From Planctomycetota bacterium (lineage in GTDB: Bacteria; Planctomycetota; Phycisphaerae; Sedimentisphaerales; Anaerobacaceae), in the NCBI GenBank assembly GCA_030605475.1, contig JAUWIG010000011.1:1-64000 (forward strand): a stretch of 64,000 nucleotides of DNA. The letters run 5' to 3'. The position numbers and the translations under genes are program-made. Positions 55,349 to 63,801 of this stretch are shown here, piece after piece; positions within the stretch are counted from its first letter, which is position 1, and each line of letters begins with the position of its first letter. The notes beneath the pieces were generated by a model. It saw only the letters and a program-made list of their open reading frames with translations. It did not search any database and was not told the origin of the DNA.

Positions 55349-55543
55349 ACCTCTCGGCCGTTGAACGATACAATGTAAAGCCGGGTAGGGTGGGCCGTGC
55401 CCACATTTTTTCTACGCAATATGGATATGTTATTCCAGCTTATTTTGAGAAAATTATCATTTGACAAAACAGCTTTTTTGTAGGATATTACCCCCTCACT
55501 AAAACTTGTATTATGTGAACTTTTTTTGGGAGGATAATGGATT

Positions 55544-56068
55544 ATGGAGTGTCCGGCATGTTCAAATTTATTAAAGGAAGTGACCGTCGGGGGTGTTAAA
55601 GTTGATGTATGTGAGGGCGGTTGTGGAGGAATTTGGTTTGGTAATTTTGAGCTCAAAAAATTTGATGAGCCGTGTGAGTCCACCGGAGAGGCATTGTTAG
55701 ACATAAAACGAGACGAAGGTATAGTTGTCGACCATACGAAGAGATTGAAGTGTCCGAAATGTGGCGTTATTATGATGCGGCACTTTTTCAGTGTTAAAAG
55801 GAAAGTCGAAGTTGATGAATGCCCGGGCTGTGCCGGCTTTTGGCTGGACGCCGGAGAGCTGAGGCAGATACGCAGCTTATTCGATACCGAAGAAGAACGT
55901 GAAAAAGCAGCCGACCAGTATTTTACGGAAGTTTTTGGTAAAGAGCTTGCCGGAGCAGAGGACAAAAGCGAGGAAAAACTTGCAAGGGCGCAGAATGTTG
56001 CAAATATGTTTCGATTCATTTGCCCGAGCAATTACATCCCCGGAAAGCAGGATTGGGGCGCCTTTTAG
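55544..56068 (+). CDS. Double zinc-ribbon (zf-TFIIB) protein
   Basis: 174 residues. Two zf-TFIIB ribbons: MECPACSNLLKEVTVGGVKVDVCEGGCGGIWFGNFELKKF (1-40) and LKCPKCGVIMMRHFFSVKRKVEVDECPGCAGFWLDAGELRQI (~70-110). Each has two Cys pairs and the closing GxWxxxxEL motif. A charged helix and a short tail follow. Such proteins are small zinc binders of unknown role. An AGGAGGATAATGG stretch precedes the start; the ATG at 55544 keeps the frame. Its partner is the next gene 67 bases on. Confidence 0.82.
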   Translation: MECPACSNLLKEVTVGGVKVDVCEGGCGGIWFGNFELKKFDEPCESTGEALLDIKRDEGIVVDHTKRLKCPKCGVIMMRHFFSVKRKVEVDECPGCAGFWLDAGELRQIRSLFDTEEEREKAADQYFTEVFGKELAGAEDKSEEKLARAQNVANMFRFICPSNYIPGKQDWGAF

Positions 56069-56135
56069 TTTTCGAGAATAATATTCGCGGAACCGGGCGA
56101 AAATCTCAAACACTTGAATAAGGAGAGCATATACG

Positions 56136-57587
56136 ATGAAATCATTTTGCAGCAAATTGGCTTTATTTTTTATGGCCCTGTTAATAGTGCTTTGTCATTC
56201 CTGCGACACAACCAAACAGCCGGCTGTCGAAGTCCCTGCTGAACCGTCGGATATTGTTGCGAAAATCGGCGATTACCTCATCACAAGACAGATGCTTGAG
56301 AGAAGGCTAATGACTGAGCTGAGCCCCGATGAGGAAGCCATCAGGCAACGCGGCCCCGTTGACGCTGAAACGGTACTTAGGAAAATGATAGCGGAAAAAG
56401 CGATGATAATCGACGCCCGCGAGAAAAATTATCTGCAGGATGATAGACTCTCTGCATTGATTAAGCAGTTTAAGGAGGAAAAGCTTATAAACGTATTGTT
56501 AGGGACGCATCTGCGTGGCAAAGCTGTAACGGTTACAAAGTCAGAAGTAGAGGAAAAGATGAAAGCCGACCCCAGGCTGAATCGCAAACGCGCAGCGGCA
56601 ACGCTCAGAAGGGAAAAAGTCAACAAGCTCATAGACCAGCTTTACAGCGAGTTATATAAAAAGTTCCACGTTCAAAAGTTGAGGGATAATTTTCCCAAAG
56701 CAATCTCAATCCATCGGAGATTGCTATTCAACGCCAAAGACCATCTCATAATGAAATTTATCCGTTTCGAGCAGGTAAGAAATGAGTTGACGCCGCAAGA
56801 AAAAAACATCGTTCTGGCAAAGTATGATAATGGAAAAGTAACATTGGAAAACTGGTTTGATGTTCTGGTTGACTTCTCTCCGCCGTCCCGCCCGAAGGAT
56901 TTGAATACCGTAGAGGGAGTTGAACGGTTGTTAGATGGTGTTATGAGAACGTCGATTTTTGTCTCTGAGGCCGGGGCCCGCGGACTTGACAGGGATAAGG
57001 ATTTCCTAAAGCAGGTAAGAGAGCGGGAAGATAGGCTTCTGTTCAGCAGAATAAGGAGAGAAAAGCTCAAGGACATTAAGGAGCTAACAGCAGAACAGAC
57101 ACTTGCCTACTTCAATAAAAACAAGGAAGGATTCGCGATAGCTGAGATGCTTGGGATTGCCCAAATCTGGTGTCAGGACCTTAAGACGGCCCGGAAGGCA
57201 AGGGCCGAATTGGACGGTGGCGCCGATTTCGAGTCGGTTGGGGAAAAATACTCCTTGGAAAAAAAAGTCAGAACCATTAACACTTATCCCATCCACGAAG
57301 GAATGTTCTTTGAGGATTTATGGAAGGGCGAGCTGAATGAGGTAGTAGGGCCGGTAAAGGGCTTTTACCGCCCTGGCATCAAGTGGCGCGTCGTCAAAAT
57401 ATTGGAAAAGAAGCCGAGAAGGCTAAGGGAGTACTCGAGTGACGTGGAAGACGATGTCAAAATAAGTATGTGGCAGGAACAGAGAGACGCAATTATGGCC
57501 GAATACAGAAAAGAGCTGCTCGAAAAATATCCGCACGAGATTTACGCCGAAAGAATCACCGACATCGACCCGCTGGATATACCATAA
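56136..57587 (+). CDS. PpiC/SurA-like periplasmic folding protein
   Basis: 483 residues. An N-terminal signal (LALFFMALLIVLCHSC, perhaps a lipobox at Cys23) precedes a SurA_N-like helical region (VAKIGDYLITRQMLERRLMTELSPDEEAIRQRG, VLRKMIAEKAMIIDAREKNYL). It ends in a parvulin-like domain (~375-440, IAQIWCQDLKTARKARAELDGGADFESVGEKYSLEKK... GMFFEDLWKGELNEVVGPVKGFYRPGIKWRVVKILEK). That domain follows the family pattern ILV....AAxxxxxxLxxGxDFxxxAxxYS but lacks some usual residues. It is likely a chaperone for exported proteins, with isomerase activity unsure. An AAGGAG site lies before the ATG. Confidence 0.78.
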   Translation: MKSFCSKLALFFMALLIVLCHSCDTTKQPAVEVPAEPSDIVAKIGDYLITRQMLERRLMTELSPDEEAIRQRGPVDAETVLRKMIAEKAMIIDAREKNYLQDDRLSALIKQFKEEKLINVLLGTHLRGKAVTVTKSEVEEKMKADPRLNRKRAAATLRREKVNKLIDQLYSELYKKFHVQKLRDNFPKAISIHRRLLFNAKDHLIMKFIRFEQVRNELTPQEKNIVLAKYDNGKVTLENWFDVLVDFSPPSRPKDLNTVEGVERLLDGVMRTSIFVSEAGARGLDRDKDFLKQVREREDRLLFSRIRREKLKDIKELTAEQTLAYFNKNKEGFAIAEMLGIAQIWCQDLKTARKARAELDGGADFESVGEKYSLEKKVRTINTYPIHEGMFFEDLWKGELNEVVGPVKGFYRPGIKWRVVKILEKKPRRLREYSSDVEDDVKISMWQEQRDAIMAEYRKELLEKYPHEIYAERITDIDPLDIP

Positions 57588-57628
57588 AGACCGCAGTATA
57601 GTTGCATAACGCGCGCACTTGCCCGATT

Positions 57629-58765
57629 TTATTTTGAGTAAAATTCTCCAAGTGCCTCAATCACCCTGTAAGGGTCGGCTGAAATTACACTGCTTCCGTA
57701 TAACTCCATCCCGCCGATATCAGCGGTCGTTTTGAAGATACTGCCTCTGTCCACTATTCGCACTACATAGGGAAAGTCATTATCAGCGCCGAAGCCGGGC
57801 ATGGAAATCGTAAGATTAAAACTCGTCACCCCGAGTTTATCGATGAAGCATCTAAGCGTTTCAAAAATCACGGCCTTTACCTTGTCACTTTCCGAGGGCC
57901 TGCCAGGTGTAATTATCATAATTTCCTTTTCTTTTACAGGGCTGAGATAGGCGAGAATCTTAACCTCGCCGTCAGAAAGAGCGAGCCCCGACGAATCGTG
58001 TACCGCGAACAAATCGTCGAAATACTCTCGTCCCTTTTCTTTTCTGTATTTCTCGGCAGCTTTTCTTAACACTTCAACTTTCGCGTAATACATACCCCTG
58101 CCGATTAACACCTGTGCGTGGCCGTGCACTCGTGATGCCCCTGCTTTTTCAAGGCAGTTCCACATAAAGAAAGGATACTCGAATCCCGGCTCTTTTTCAT
58201 ACACCCTGTTAAACCATTCAAAGCCGGCCTCTATATAATCCGAGAGTTCTTCCTGCCCGAATTCCAGAGGGTTATGCCTCTTAAAAATCACGATACTGCT
58301 CCACGCGTCGTATTTTGCGATGTTGGCCGCCGTAATGCAGTGCCTGCCTTCCACTCTGCCGAACATATCTTCCGGCGTATATTTCCTCGGCTCACAAAAG
58401 TCGCAGTTTCCCATTGCTTTTTCGATGTGCTCGTTAATTTTCTTTTTTTCTTCTTCTATTTCTACCGGCCGTGTCCCCGGCCTGCTTGCCCTTAACTGGT
58501 TAAACAAAGCCCCTTCTTTTGTCCATTTATTAAACGTCCTTATTACCTTCTGTGTTTCAAGTCTCCTGACGACTTCTTCTTCGGATTCCGTAATTTCTTT
58601 GTTTTCGTTTCTTTCACAGAAGTATTGTGTAACTTTAGCCCTGAACGCCGCCGGAATCTTTAGTTTCCCCGTAAAACTGCAAACGTCGAAAATATCTTCG
58701 AACAGTTTCCTGTCTTCCGGTTTTAATTTATTTACTTTATCTTCCAGCTCGGTAATGGATGCCAT
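57629..58765 (-). CDS. GalT-like/HIT-superfamily nucleotidyltransferase or phosphorylase
   Basis: The start MASITELEDKVNKLKPE at 58765 has AGAGGA seven bases upstream; the frame further up is made of repeat sequence. 378 residues. MGNCDFCEPRKYTPEDMFGRVEG and HCITAANIAKYDAWSSIVIFKRHNPLEFG are typical of the GalT/Ap4A phosphorylase fold, with CxFC in place of a zinc site. SRVHGHAQVLIGRG gives the HxHxQ motif with the nucleotide-binding His. It may transfer UMP to a sugar phosphate, perhaps galactose-1-phosphate given the galK and symporter genes 4.6 kb away, or be a dinucleotide phosphorylase. It is not standard GalT. Substrate is inference. Confidence 0.72.
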   Translation of the reverse strand: MASITELEDKVNKLKPEDRKLFEDIFDVCSFTGKLKIPAAFRAKVTQYFCERNENKEITESEEEVVRRLETQKVIRTFNKWTKEGALFNQLRASRPGTRPVEIEEEKKKINEHIEKAMGNCDFCEPRKYTPEDMFGRVEGRHCITAANIAKYDAWSSIVIFKRHNPLEFGQEELSDYIEAGFEWFNRVYEKEPGFEYPFFMWNCLEKAGASRVHGHAQVLIGRGMYYAKVEVLRKAAEKYRKEKGREYFDDLFAVHDSSGLALSDGEVKILAYLSPVKEKEIMIITPGRPSESDKVKAVIFETLRCFIDKLGVTSFNLTISMPGFGADNDFPYVVRIVDRGSIFKTTADIGGMELYGSSVISADPYRVIEALGEFYSK

Positions 58766-59395
58766 CTTTATTCCTCTCATCATTGCGAGCATCGCAAAGC
58801 GATGCGTGGCAAACTCAACTGCACAATCGTAAACCGTCAATCGTAAATTGTAAATTGAAAAACCCCGCCGCCGCGCCGAAATCCTGCGACTAAAAAAATC
58901 TAAAAGGAGTTCAAATTTTTCTTGACTTTTGCTCCTGGATTGGTTCAACTAATCGTTTTTCGTTTAGTAAAGGTGGATAAGTACTGAGTTTTAACGCTTC
59001 CGAGGAAATCCGGAGACTTCTCGAAGGAGCGTACACAAAGGTTGGTGTTCTGGGGCTGTCTTAAACAGCACACAATGGAGCGATGCCTGAGTGTTCCGGG
59101 TTAGGCTGCCTGCGGCCTACGCGAAGCACAATATGGTGGTGGCCCATTTTTATATGTGTTCCACCTCGTGCCTTTTAGTCGAAAAAAAACGAAAATTTAC
59201 TATCTGCCTCCCTAACCTGATGGCTTGGATGCCCTTGAGAGTTGGAGTTTGCGTTCTTGAAGCTGGAGGAGGCCTGCTTTATAAATGAAAATATGGTCCG
59301 GAGAGTCCAGACTAAAATTTGTGGGCGATTTATTCGACCGCCCGCGCGTTGGTTTAACAGTGTTTCTTAAAGTTCTATGAAAGAAAGGAAAATTT
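58766..59395. other. Intergenic region with unexplained structure
   Basis: It contains, near 58766-58810, a TTGCGAGCATCGCAAAGCGATG repeat and then about 440 bases with no frame of quality. The segment 58975-59110 has several short GC-rich palindromes (for example TTCCGAGGAAATCCGGAG and GCCTGCGGCCTACGC), reminiscent of a structured RNA. No known family was recognised (not SRP, tmRNA or RNase P). The HTH gene start follows with GAAAGGA. Confidence 0.4.
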
Positions 59396-59653
59396 GTGGC
59401 AAAAGGAAAAAATGTACTGACTATAGGTGATGTGGCTCGGATTTGTAACGTTGCTTCTCGAACGGCCACGAAATGGTTTGACAGCGGCCAGCTGAAGGGA
59501 TACCGCATACCCGGCAGCAGGGACCGGAGAGTACCTATCAGCGAGCTTGTTTGTTTTATGAGGGCAAACGATATACCTATGTCATCATATCTAATCAGTG
59601 AATTTGTGGATGGTGCAGACGGACCACGCGACAGCATGCTCGCGATTTCCTAA
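59396..59653 (+). CDS. Small helix-turn-helix protein, excisionase/BldC-like
   Basis: 85 residues starting with GTG at 59396, with AAAGGA about seven bases upstream. The MerR-type winged helix reads VLTIGDVARICNVASRTATKWFDSGQLKGYRIPGSRDRRVPISELVCFM, with turn VASRTATKWF and wing GYRIPGSRDRRV. The C-terminal ~25 residues are not conserved. It likely binds DNA as a small regulator. No integrase or phage gene is near, so an excisionase role is not supported. Confidence 0.8.
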   Translation: MAKGKNVLTIGDVARICNVASRTATKWFDSGQLKGYRIPGSRDRRVPISELVCFMRANDIPMSSYLISEFVDGADGPRDSMLAIS

Positions 59654-60187
59654 GGGTAGTTCACATTATTATCTTCTCGTTTTTTTAACGACCAGTTACT
59701 GACTGTATTAGGCTAAGCAATGGTTTTTACTTCGTAGTGTATGGCAGTAGTCCCCGCTGCGTGGCAAAACTCCGTGCCTGTTTTTCCTTGCCCCTTAGCG
59801 GCTATTTTTTCTTACTTTTTAATTTTTAGTTTCTCTGTGCTATCTGTGGCTTCCTTTTCTTCTGAAAATTTCCCCGCCGGCCAACCGGGTTGGTAGGGTG
59901 GGGCTTGCCCCACCATTAACATCTTCATCATTCGAAAACTCGGACGTTTTTATCTGATGTCTGTTTCCCGATGTCGGCTCGGAAATTCCTTGCCTGTCCC
60001 GATGTATCAGTCGGGGTTCGATAACTTGTCCCCGTGGAAACGGTGATTCGATATTCAACGGAGCTCCTGACTGTACCGCCGCTGGTTTCCCTCCTCTTTT
60101 TTAGATTCCCCTTCGCCTATATGCCTCTCATTTTATAACTGCATCAATAAGTGTAACCTTGCCCCCCAACTTTCTCAACAGCCCTAC
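59654..60187. other. Intergenic region with GC-palindromic and simple repeats
   Basis: About 530 bases between convergent genes. It holds a GGTGGGGCTTGCCCCACC palindrome (59897-59914), a CCCGATGTATCAGTCGGGG hairpin (59998-60016) and a TCTCTGTGCTATCTGTGGC element. The last is shared in form with the stretch at about 61543-61562. The first hairpins may stop transcription from the right or left side. No gene supported. Confidence 0.45.
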
Positions 60188-61258
60188 TTAATCTTTTGGC
60201 TTTGTGTCTGATCTGTTCTCATCATGTAAAGACTTCTCCACCGCCGGCCAAAACGGCTCTATCCATGAATCCAGATATTCTTCCAAGTCGGAGTGAGCAG
60301 GAAAAAACAGTTCGCCGTGGCCAGGAACATCACCATAGCATTTGACCGTACCCTCCACCCTCGTTATGCTTCCTTCCAGCTCGCCCAATATGGCATTTAC
60401 CTGTTTAACTGACATATTTATCTTTAGCTTCCTCCACCTCTTCGGCTCTTTCCACTTATGTACTGGTTTTTCCGTCTTTATTCTGCTTGTTTCTTTATCG
60501 GCCGACAACTCCCCAAACCGATTCCAATCCGGCTGATTAAAGAACCTCAGTGCAAATTCGGGAGGCCGTGGATTATGCCTCAGCTTTTTTACTCGTCTAT
60601 TATAATCGTTCTCTATTTTTTTCACAGCCTCCCCATATCTTTTCCATATTGCCTCCTCTACTTTGGCCCGTTTTTCTCGGGCGTCTGGAGGATCTCGCCA
60701 AGGACCACCATAATTCCGAATTCTTGGAACATGATAGGAAGCAATAGCTTTGTGGCATTTTGCCCTCTCCTCTAGGATAGCGTTGTAGCGTTTTGCTTTC
60801 TCTTCCGCAATCAAAGAGTCAATGCTCTTGGCCTCAAAAAAAACGATACCACACTTTACTTCTCCAACATTTGATATTCCTGTTATTATGGTTTTTATTA
60901 TCTTACCATATTCATCCCTAATATATCTGTATGTGTATTTTACACGAGAATTAGATACCGGGATATCCTGATAAAACCAGACACACTCGTGGGAGCCACT
61001 CTGAATCAGTTTCGGTCTGCTCAATATCTTTTGCACCTGCTTTTCGGTCATTGCTGGCTTAAGCTGTCTCCACCCTTTTATTGTTTTCTTCTTTTGAAAC
61101 CGCAGGTGCTTTTCCCGTTTTTCTAATTCTATTTCGTTACTGTCAGGTTTAGTCGTCTCATTTGGCTCGGTACTCTGTAGCTGTGCCTGCGTAAAACAGG
61201 CAAACACTATCAGGCAAAATGCAGCAATCAGACATGCTTTCAGATTTACTTTCTTCAT
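60188..61258 (-). CDS. Secreted protein with two BamE/SmpA-like repeats
   Basis: 356 residues. A signal peptide (KACLIAAFCLIVFACFTQAQ) and an acidic spacer come first. A first repeat follows (~62-130, GWRQLKPAMTEKQVQKILSRPKLIQSGSHECVWFYQD). A long charged helical part (~150-255) and a second repeat (~273-320, RWRKLKINMSVKQVNAILGELEGSITRVEGTVKCYGD) complete it. Each repeat has the L..(N/A)M(T/S)..QV..IL motif of SmpA/OmlA lipoproteins, which help outer-membrane assembly or bind proteins. No lipobox. Role is inference. Confidence 0.65.
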   Translation of the reverse strand: MKKVNLKACLIAAFCLIVFACFTQAQLQSTEPNETTKPDSNEIELEKREKHLRFQKKKTIKGWRQLKPAMTEKQVQKILSRPKLIQSGSHECVWFYQDIPVSNSRVKYTYRYIRDEYGKIIKTIITGISNVGEVKCGIVFFEAKSIDSLIAEEKAKRYNAILEERAKCHKAIASYHVPRIRNYGGPWRDPPDAREKRAKVEEAIWKRYGEAVKKIENDYNRRVKKLRHNPRPPEFALRFFNQPDWNRFGELSADKETSRIKTEKPVHKWKEPKRWRKLKINMSVKQVNAILGELEGSITRVEGTVKCYGDVPGHGELFFPAHSDLEEYLDSWIEPFWPAVEKSLHDENRSDTKPKD

Positions 61259-62069
61259 AGTTTTTCCCCTCTAATTCACCCTATTATCCGTGTAAGTATA
61301 TCGGCGGTAGCCTCGATAATCAACTGTAATCTTAATGTGTATTAAATCCACCCTCCATCCCAAGATCTGTCATCCCCGAGCAAAGCCTGCCCTGAGCGGA
61401 GTCGAATGGGCAGGTGACCCAGGACGCAAAATCGGTGCTTCACACTACCCCAAACCACAATTTCTTTCAACTCAACTAAAGATTGTCCTCTTTTTGAATT
61501 TTGCTATGTCATTTTGCTTTTTGCTACTTAATTTTTGATTTTTTCTCTGTGCTCTCTGTGGCTAAAAAAATCTGTGTAATCTGCGGTTGATTTACTGCAA
61601 AAAAAATTTTCATTTTTTATTTTTTTCTTGACTTTCTTGATGGAATGTTTAAAATGCTGGTTCTTCAGTTTTGTGGCCAATTCAATCCCTGCTTTGTTTT
61701 TTATCCTCCTCACATCCGTCACCAAAGCAGGGATTCTTTTTAAAATCACCTCGCCGGCCCTCAATCTGTCGACCAATCTAAAAGCTTTATGCCCACGCAG
61801 AGCCTCTCTGAGCTATGTCCTCAGCCAATAGCTGCGAATCACGGGCCTGGTTTTGCATTTTGTGCTTCGAGTTTCTATTTGAATTTTCCCTGTGCCGGAT
61901 ACGCTTCACGACATACGAATAAATTTCTGTCCCCCTAAAAAAAGAGGCCCAACCATTTTGGTAGGGCCTGTGGTTCCCTCGTCCGCCCAAAGCTCCCTCC
62001 ACCGCTATTTAATATATACCGCGCATCGCGGGATACGCGCGACGCAATAATACCTGAAAGTCGGATTTG
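61259..62069. other. Intergenic region rich in repeats
   Basis: About 810 bases, with a CATCCCCGAGCAAAGCCTGC/GCGGAGTCGAATGGG element (61372-61410), a TCTGTGCTCTCTGTGGC element, and an A/T tract region (61570-61635). A CGCGCATCGCGGGATACGCG palindromic stretch lies at about 62019-62039. The short frames here are translated repeats. The terminator of the SAP gene lies at 61934-61968. Confidence 0.5.
61934..61968 (-). terminator. Rho-independent terminator of the SAP-domain gene
   Basis: On the minus strand an 11-base stem with one mismatch (AGGCCCTACCA / TGGTTGGGCCT) and an AAA loop is followed by C and seven T. It lies 100 bases after the stop at 62070. Confidence 0.85.
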
Positions 62070-62291
62070 TTATCTGATTTTAAGGCAGTCCGGCATAAAG
62101 CAGCAGTCGGTGTATGGACACTGGCCGTTTGACGTTCCAAAACAGGGCGTGCATCCTTCTGCTGTTTGGATACAGTGAATAAGTTCTGTCTTTTTCATTC
62201 TTCCCGGCTTTATACCGAGACCTTCAGCCTTTTTTCTTATTTTGGGCATATCCATAAGTTTCTTTTTCTTTGCAGCTTTTGTTGCGAACAT
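62070..62291 (-). CDS. Small SAP-domain protein with Cys-rich tail
   Basis: 73 residues. AAAGGAG lies nine bases before the ATG at 62291. A basic start precedes the SAP helix-extended-helix motif (MPKIRKKAEGLGIKPGRMKKTELIHCIQ), a DNA-binding fold. A tail with five Cys follows (GCTPCFGTSNGQCPYTDCCFMPDCL), probably metal-binding. Proteins of this type are small and of unknown role. It ends in a clear terminator. Confidence 0.75.
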   Translation of the reverse strand: MFATKAAKKKKLMDMPKIRKKAEGLGIKPGRMKKTELIHCIQTAEGCTPCFGTSNGQCPYTDCCFMPDCLKIR

Positions 62292-62629
62292 TCTTCATTC
62301 TCCTTTCGGTTCTTCCTTGGAGCTGGGCTTTGCCCCAAAATTAAAGTTTAACTCATCGATTTCTATGATTAACAAAAACCCGTTTATTGCCTCGATATAT
62401 TTTATTTTTCGTCTTTTTACTTTTATTTCTTTACTTCTTACTTCTCACTTTCTGCTTCTGGCTCTTGTCTTTCAAGGCTCTTGCGCCCGGCTCGGACACT
62501 CCCTCTGCACTTCTGCATTTCGACATATACTATCCGCAATACGCAGCAGACATCTTCCCATACCGGGGTAATATAATAAATCAATCATTTACGCAGGGGG
62601 GTCTCCCAAAAGTATTCAAAAGCGCGCAC

Positions 62630-62705
62630 TTTTTCGCATTTTTTAGCACTTTTTTTGCATTTTTTCGTACTTTTTTGCGTTTTTTCGCACTTTTTTGCAC
62701 TTTTT
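62630..62705. repeat. Eight helically phased T-tracts (intrinsic bend)
   Basis: Runs of 5, 6, 7, 6, 6, 6, 6 and 5 T start at 62630, 62639, 62650, 62660, 62671, 62680, 62691 and 62701, a mean spacing of 10.1 bases. They are separated by CG/GC-containing spacers (CGCA, AGCAC). DNA with this phasing is known to curve strongly. The direction is neutral (T-tracts on +, A-tracts on -). Confidence 0.85.
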
Positions 62706-63003
62706 ATCTTGCCCATTTTAACAACCTGCGTATTTGATCGGAGATTTACCGCCTAATTTCCCATCGCCACGCGGCGGGGCAGGGGAGCGCTTTGGCCATC
62801 GGTTTTGAGTAAAAAATAGCCGATTTTTAACTTGTCAAAAGGCCGAATTGCCCCTGATTTTTCTTTCATCTCCCGTCTTATGGCAAAATCATAACCTCCT
62901 CTGAAATAAGCGCTTATGATAACAACTTTCGGTATCTGCGTTTGGTGTTTCGAGTTTTTTGTTTCGTTTTTTACGATTTTTTGTCTTTGCGCACAAATTC
63001 CAT

Positions 63004-63032
63004 TTGCCTGTATGAACGAATTGGTGTATATT
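63004..63032 (+). promoter_or_regulatory. Sigma-70-type promoter of the TetR gene
   Basis: TTGCCT (63004-63009) and TATATT (63027-63032) with 17 bases between. The start of transcription would be near 63039, on the edge of the palindromic operator. Confidence 0.65.
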
Positions 63033-63038
63033 ATAGTA

Positions 63039-63054
63039 GACTGACCAGTCAGTC
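63039..63054. promoter_or_regulatory. TetR-type operator (16-bp palindrome)
   Basis: A perfect 7-bp inverted repeat GACTGAC-CA-GTCAGTC, at the transcription start of the TetR gene, the classical place and form of an autorepression site for this family. Confidence 0.75.
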
Positions 63055-63150
63055 AGCTTCGCTGAAGAGGGCTTTTGAATAGGGCTCTCGAATACAGCGA
63101 AAATCCTAACCGGTTCGTAATTAGAGACTTAGAATACAGGGAAAGGAAAT

Positions 63151-63780
63151 ATGGAGGACAAAAAGACGCAATTAGTTCACCGCCGCAGGGAAGAAATTCT
63201 CACTGCCGCCAAGCATATTTTTGCTAAGAACGGCTTTCGTCGCACAAAAATCGGGGAAATTGCCGCGCATTTAAGTGTAGGCAAGGGAACGCTTTACAGA
63301 TACTTCAAGGACAAAAAGTCATTGTTTCTCGCCGTTTTTGAGCAAGGCATGGCTGGCCTTCGCCAGGCTATGAGAGCCAATATCGAACCAATTATTGACC
63401 CAAAAAACAAGATTTCAGCCGCCGTAAGGACATATTTTGAGTTTTTTGACAATGACAGAGAGCTTGTTGAAATTCTGATGCAGGTCCGCAGCGAGTTCAA
63501 GGACGATTACAGGCGGGTCTTTTTAGCATTGTACAGCGACTATATCGTAAAAATCCAGGAAAACCTGCGTGTTAGCGTAAAAACCGGGGTTTTTCGAAAG
63601 CTGGATGTCGAAAAAACCGCTGAGGCCATCAGCGCAACCCTGCATGGTGTCTTGCAGAGTTTCTATGTTAGGGAGTTCGGCCCCGAAACTGCCGTGCCGG
63701 ACGTTGAAAAATTAACCGACAGAACTGAGGCGGTGACGGCATTATTGTTAAAGGGTTTATTAAAAACAGATAGTGCGTAA
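63151..63780 (+). CDS. TetR-family transcriptional regulator
   Basis: 209 residues. The N-terminal helix-turn-helix reads RREEILTAAKHIFAKNGFRRTKIGEIAAHLSVGKGTLYRYFKDKKSLFLAVFEQ, with recognition helix VGKGTLYRYFKDK. The C-terminal ligand-binding/dimer domain is helical with no known ligand signature. It likely represses its own gene and the following one, a TolC-like protein 21 bases downstream, as in efflux operons. GGAAAGGA lies before the ATG. Confidence 0.93.
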   Translation: MEDKKTQLVHRRREEILTAAKHIFAKNGFRRTKIGEIAAHLSVGKGTLYRYFKDKKSLFLAVFEQGMAGLRQAMRANIEPIIDPKNKISAAVRTYFEFFDNDRELVEILMQVRSEFKDDYRRVFLALYSDYIVKIQENLRVSVKTGVFRKLDVEKTAEAISATLHGVLQSFYVREFGPETAVPDVEKLTDRTEAVTALLLKGLLKTDSA

Positions 63781-63801
63781 AGTCTTTAATAAGCTGAAGA
63801 T

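Larger units (their letters stand above)
62292..63150. other. Gene-poor region upstream of the TetR gene
   Basis: 860 bases. It holds the phased T-tracts (62630-62705) and, just before the TetR gene, its promoter and operator. Frames that look open here run through the T-tracts as Phe repeats and have no ribosome site. Confidence 0.5.

Noticed and set aside
59396-59653. Excisionase-like HTH protein as mark of a prophage or integrative element
   Set aside because: No integrase, attachment repeat or phage gene in the flanks.
61335-61538. Plus-strand 67-codon frame with PRAKPALSGVEW
   Set aside because: It is the translated form of a common dispersed repeat.
61528-61776. Minus-strand 82-codon frame
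   Set aside because: Its C-terminal part is a translated repeat (SHREHREK); the rest has no recognised family and no ribosome site.
61787-62002. Minus-strand 71-codon frame
   Set aside because: It runs through the terminator hairpin of the SAP gene and repeat sequence.
62630-62705. T-tracts considered as multiple terminators
   Set aside because: No GC stems precede them; the spacing is helical, which fits bending rather than termination.
62387-62737. Plus-strand Phe-rich frame
   Set aside because: Produced by the phased T-tracts; no start signal.
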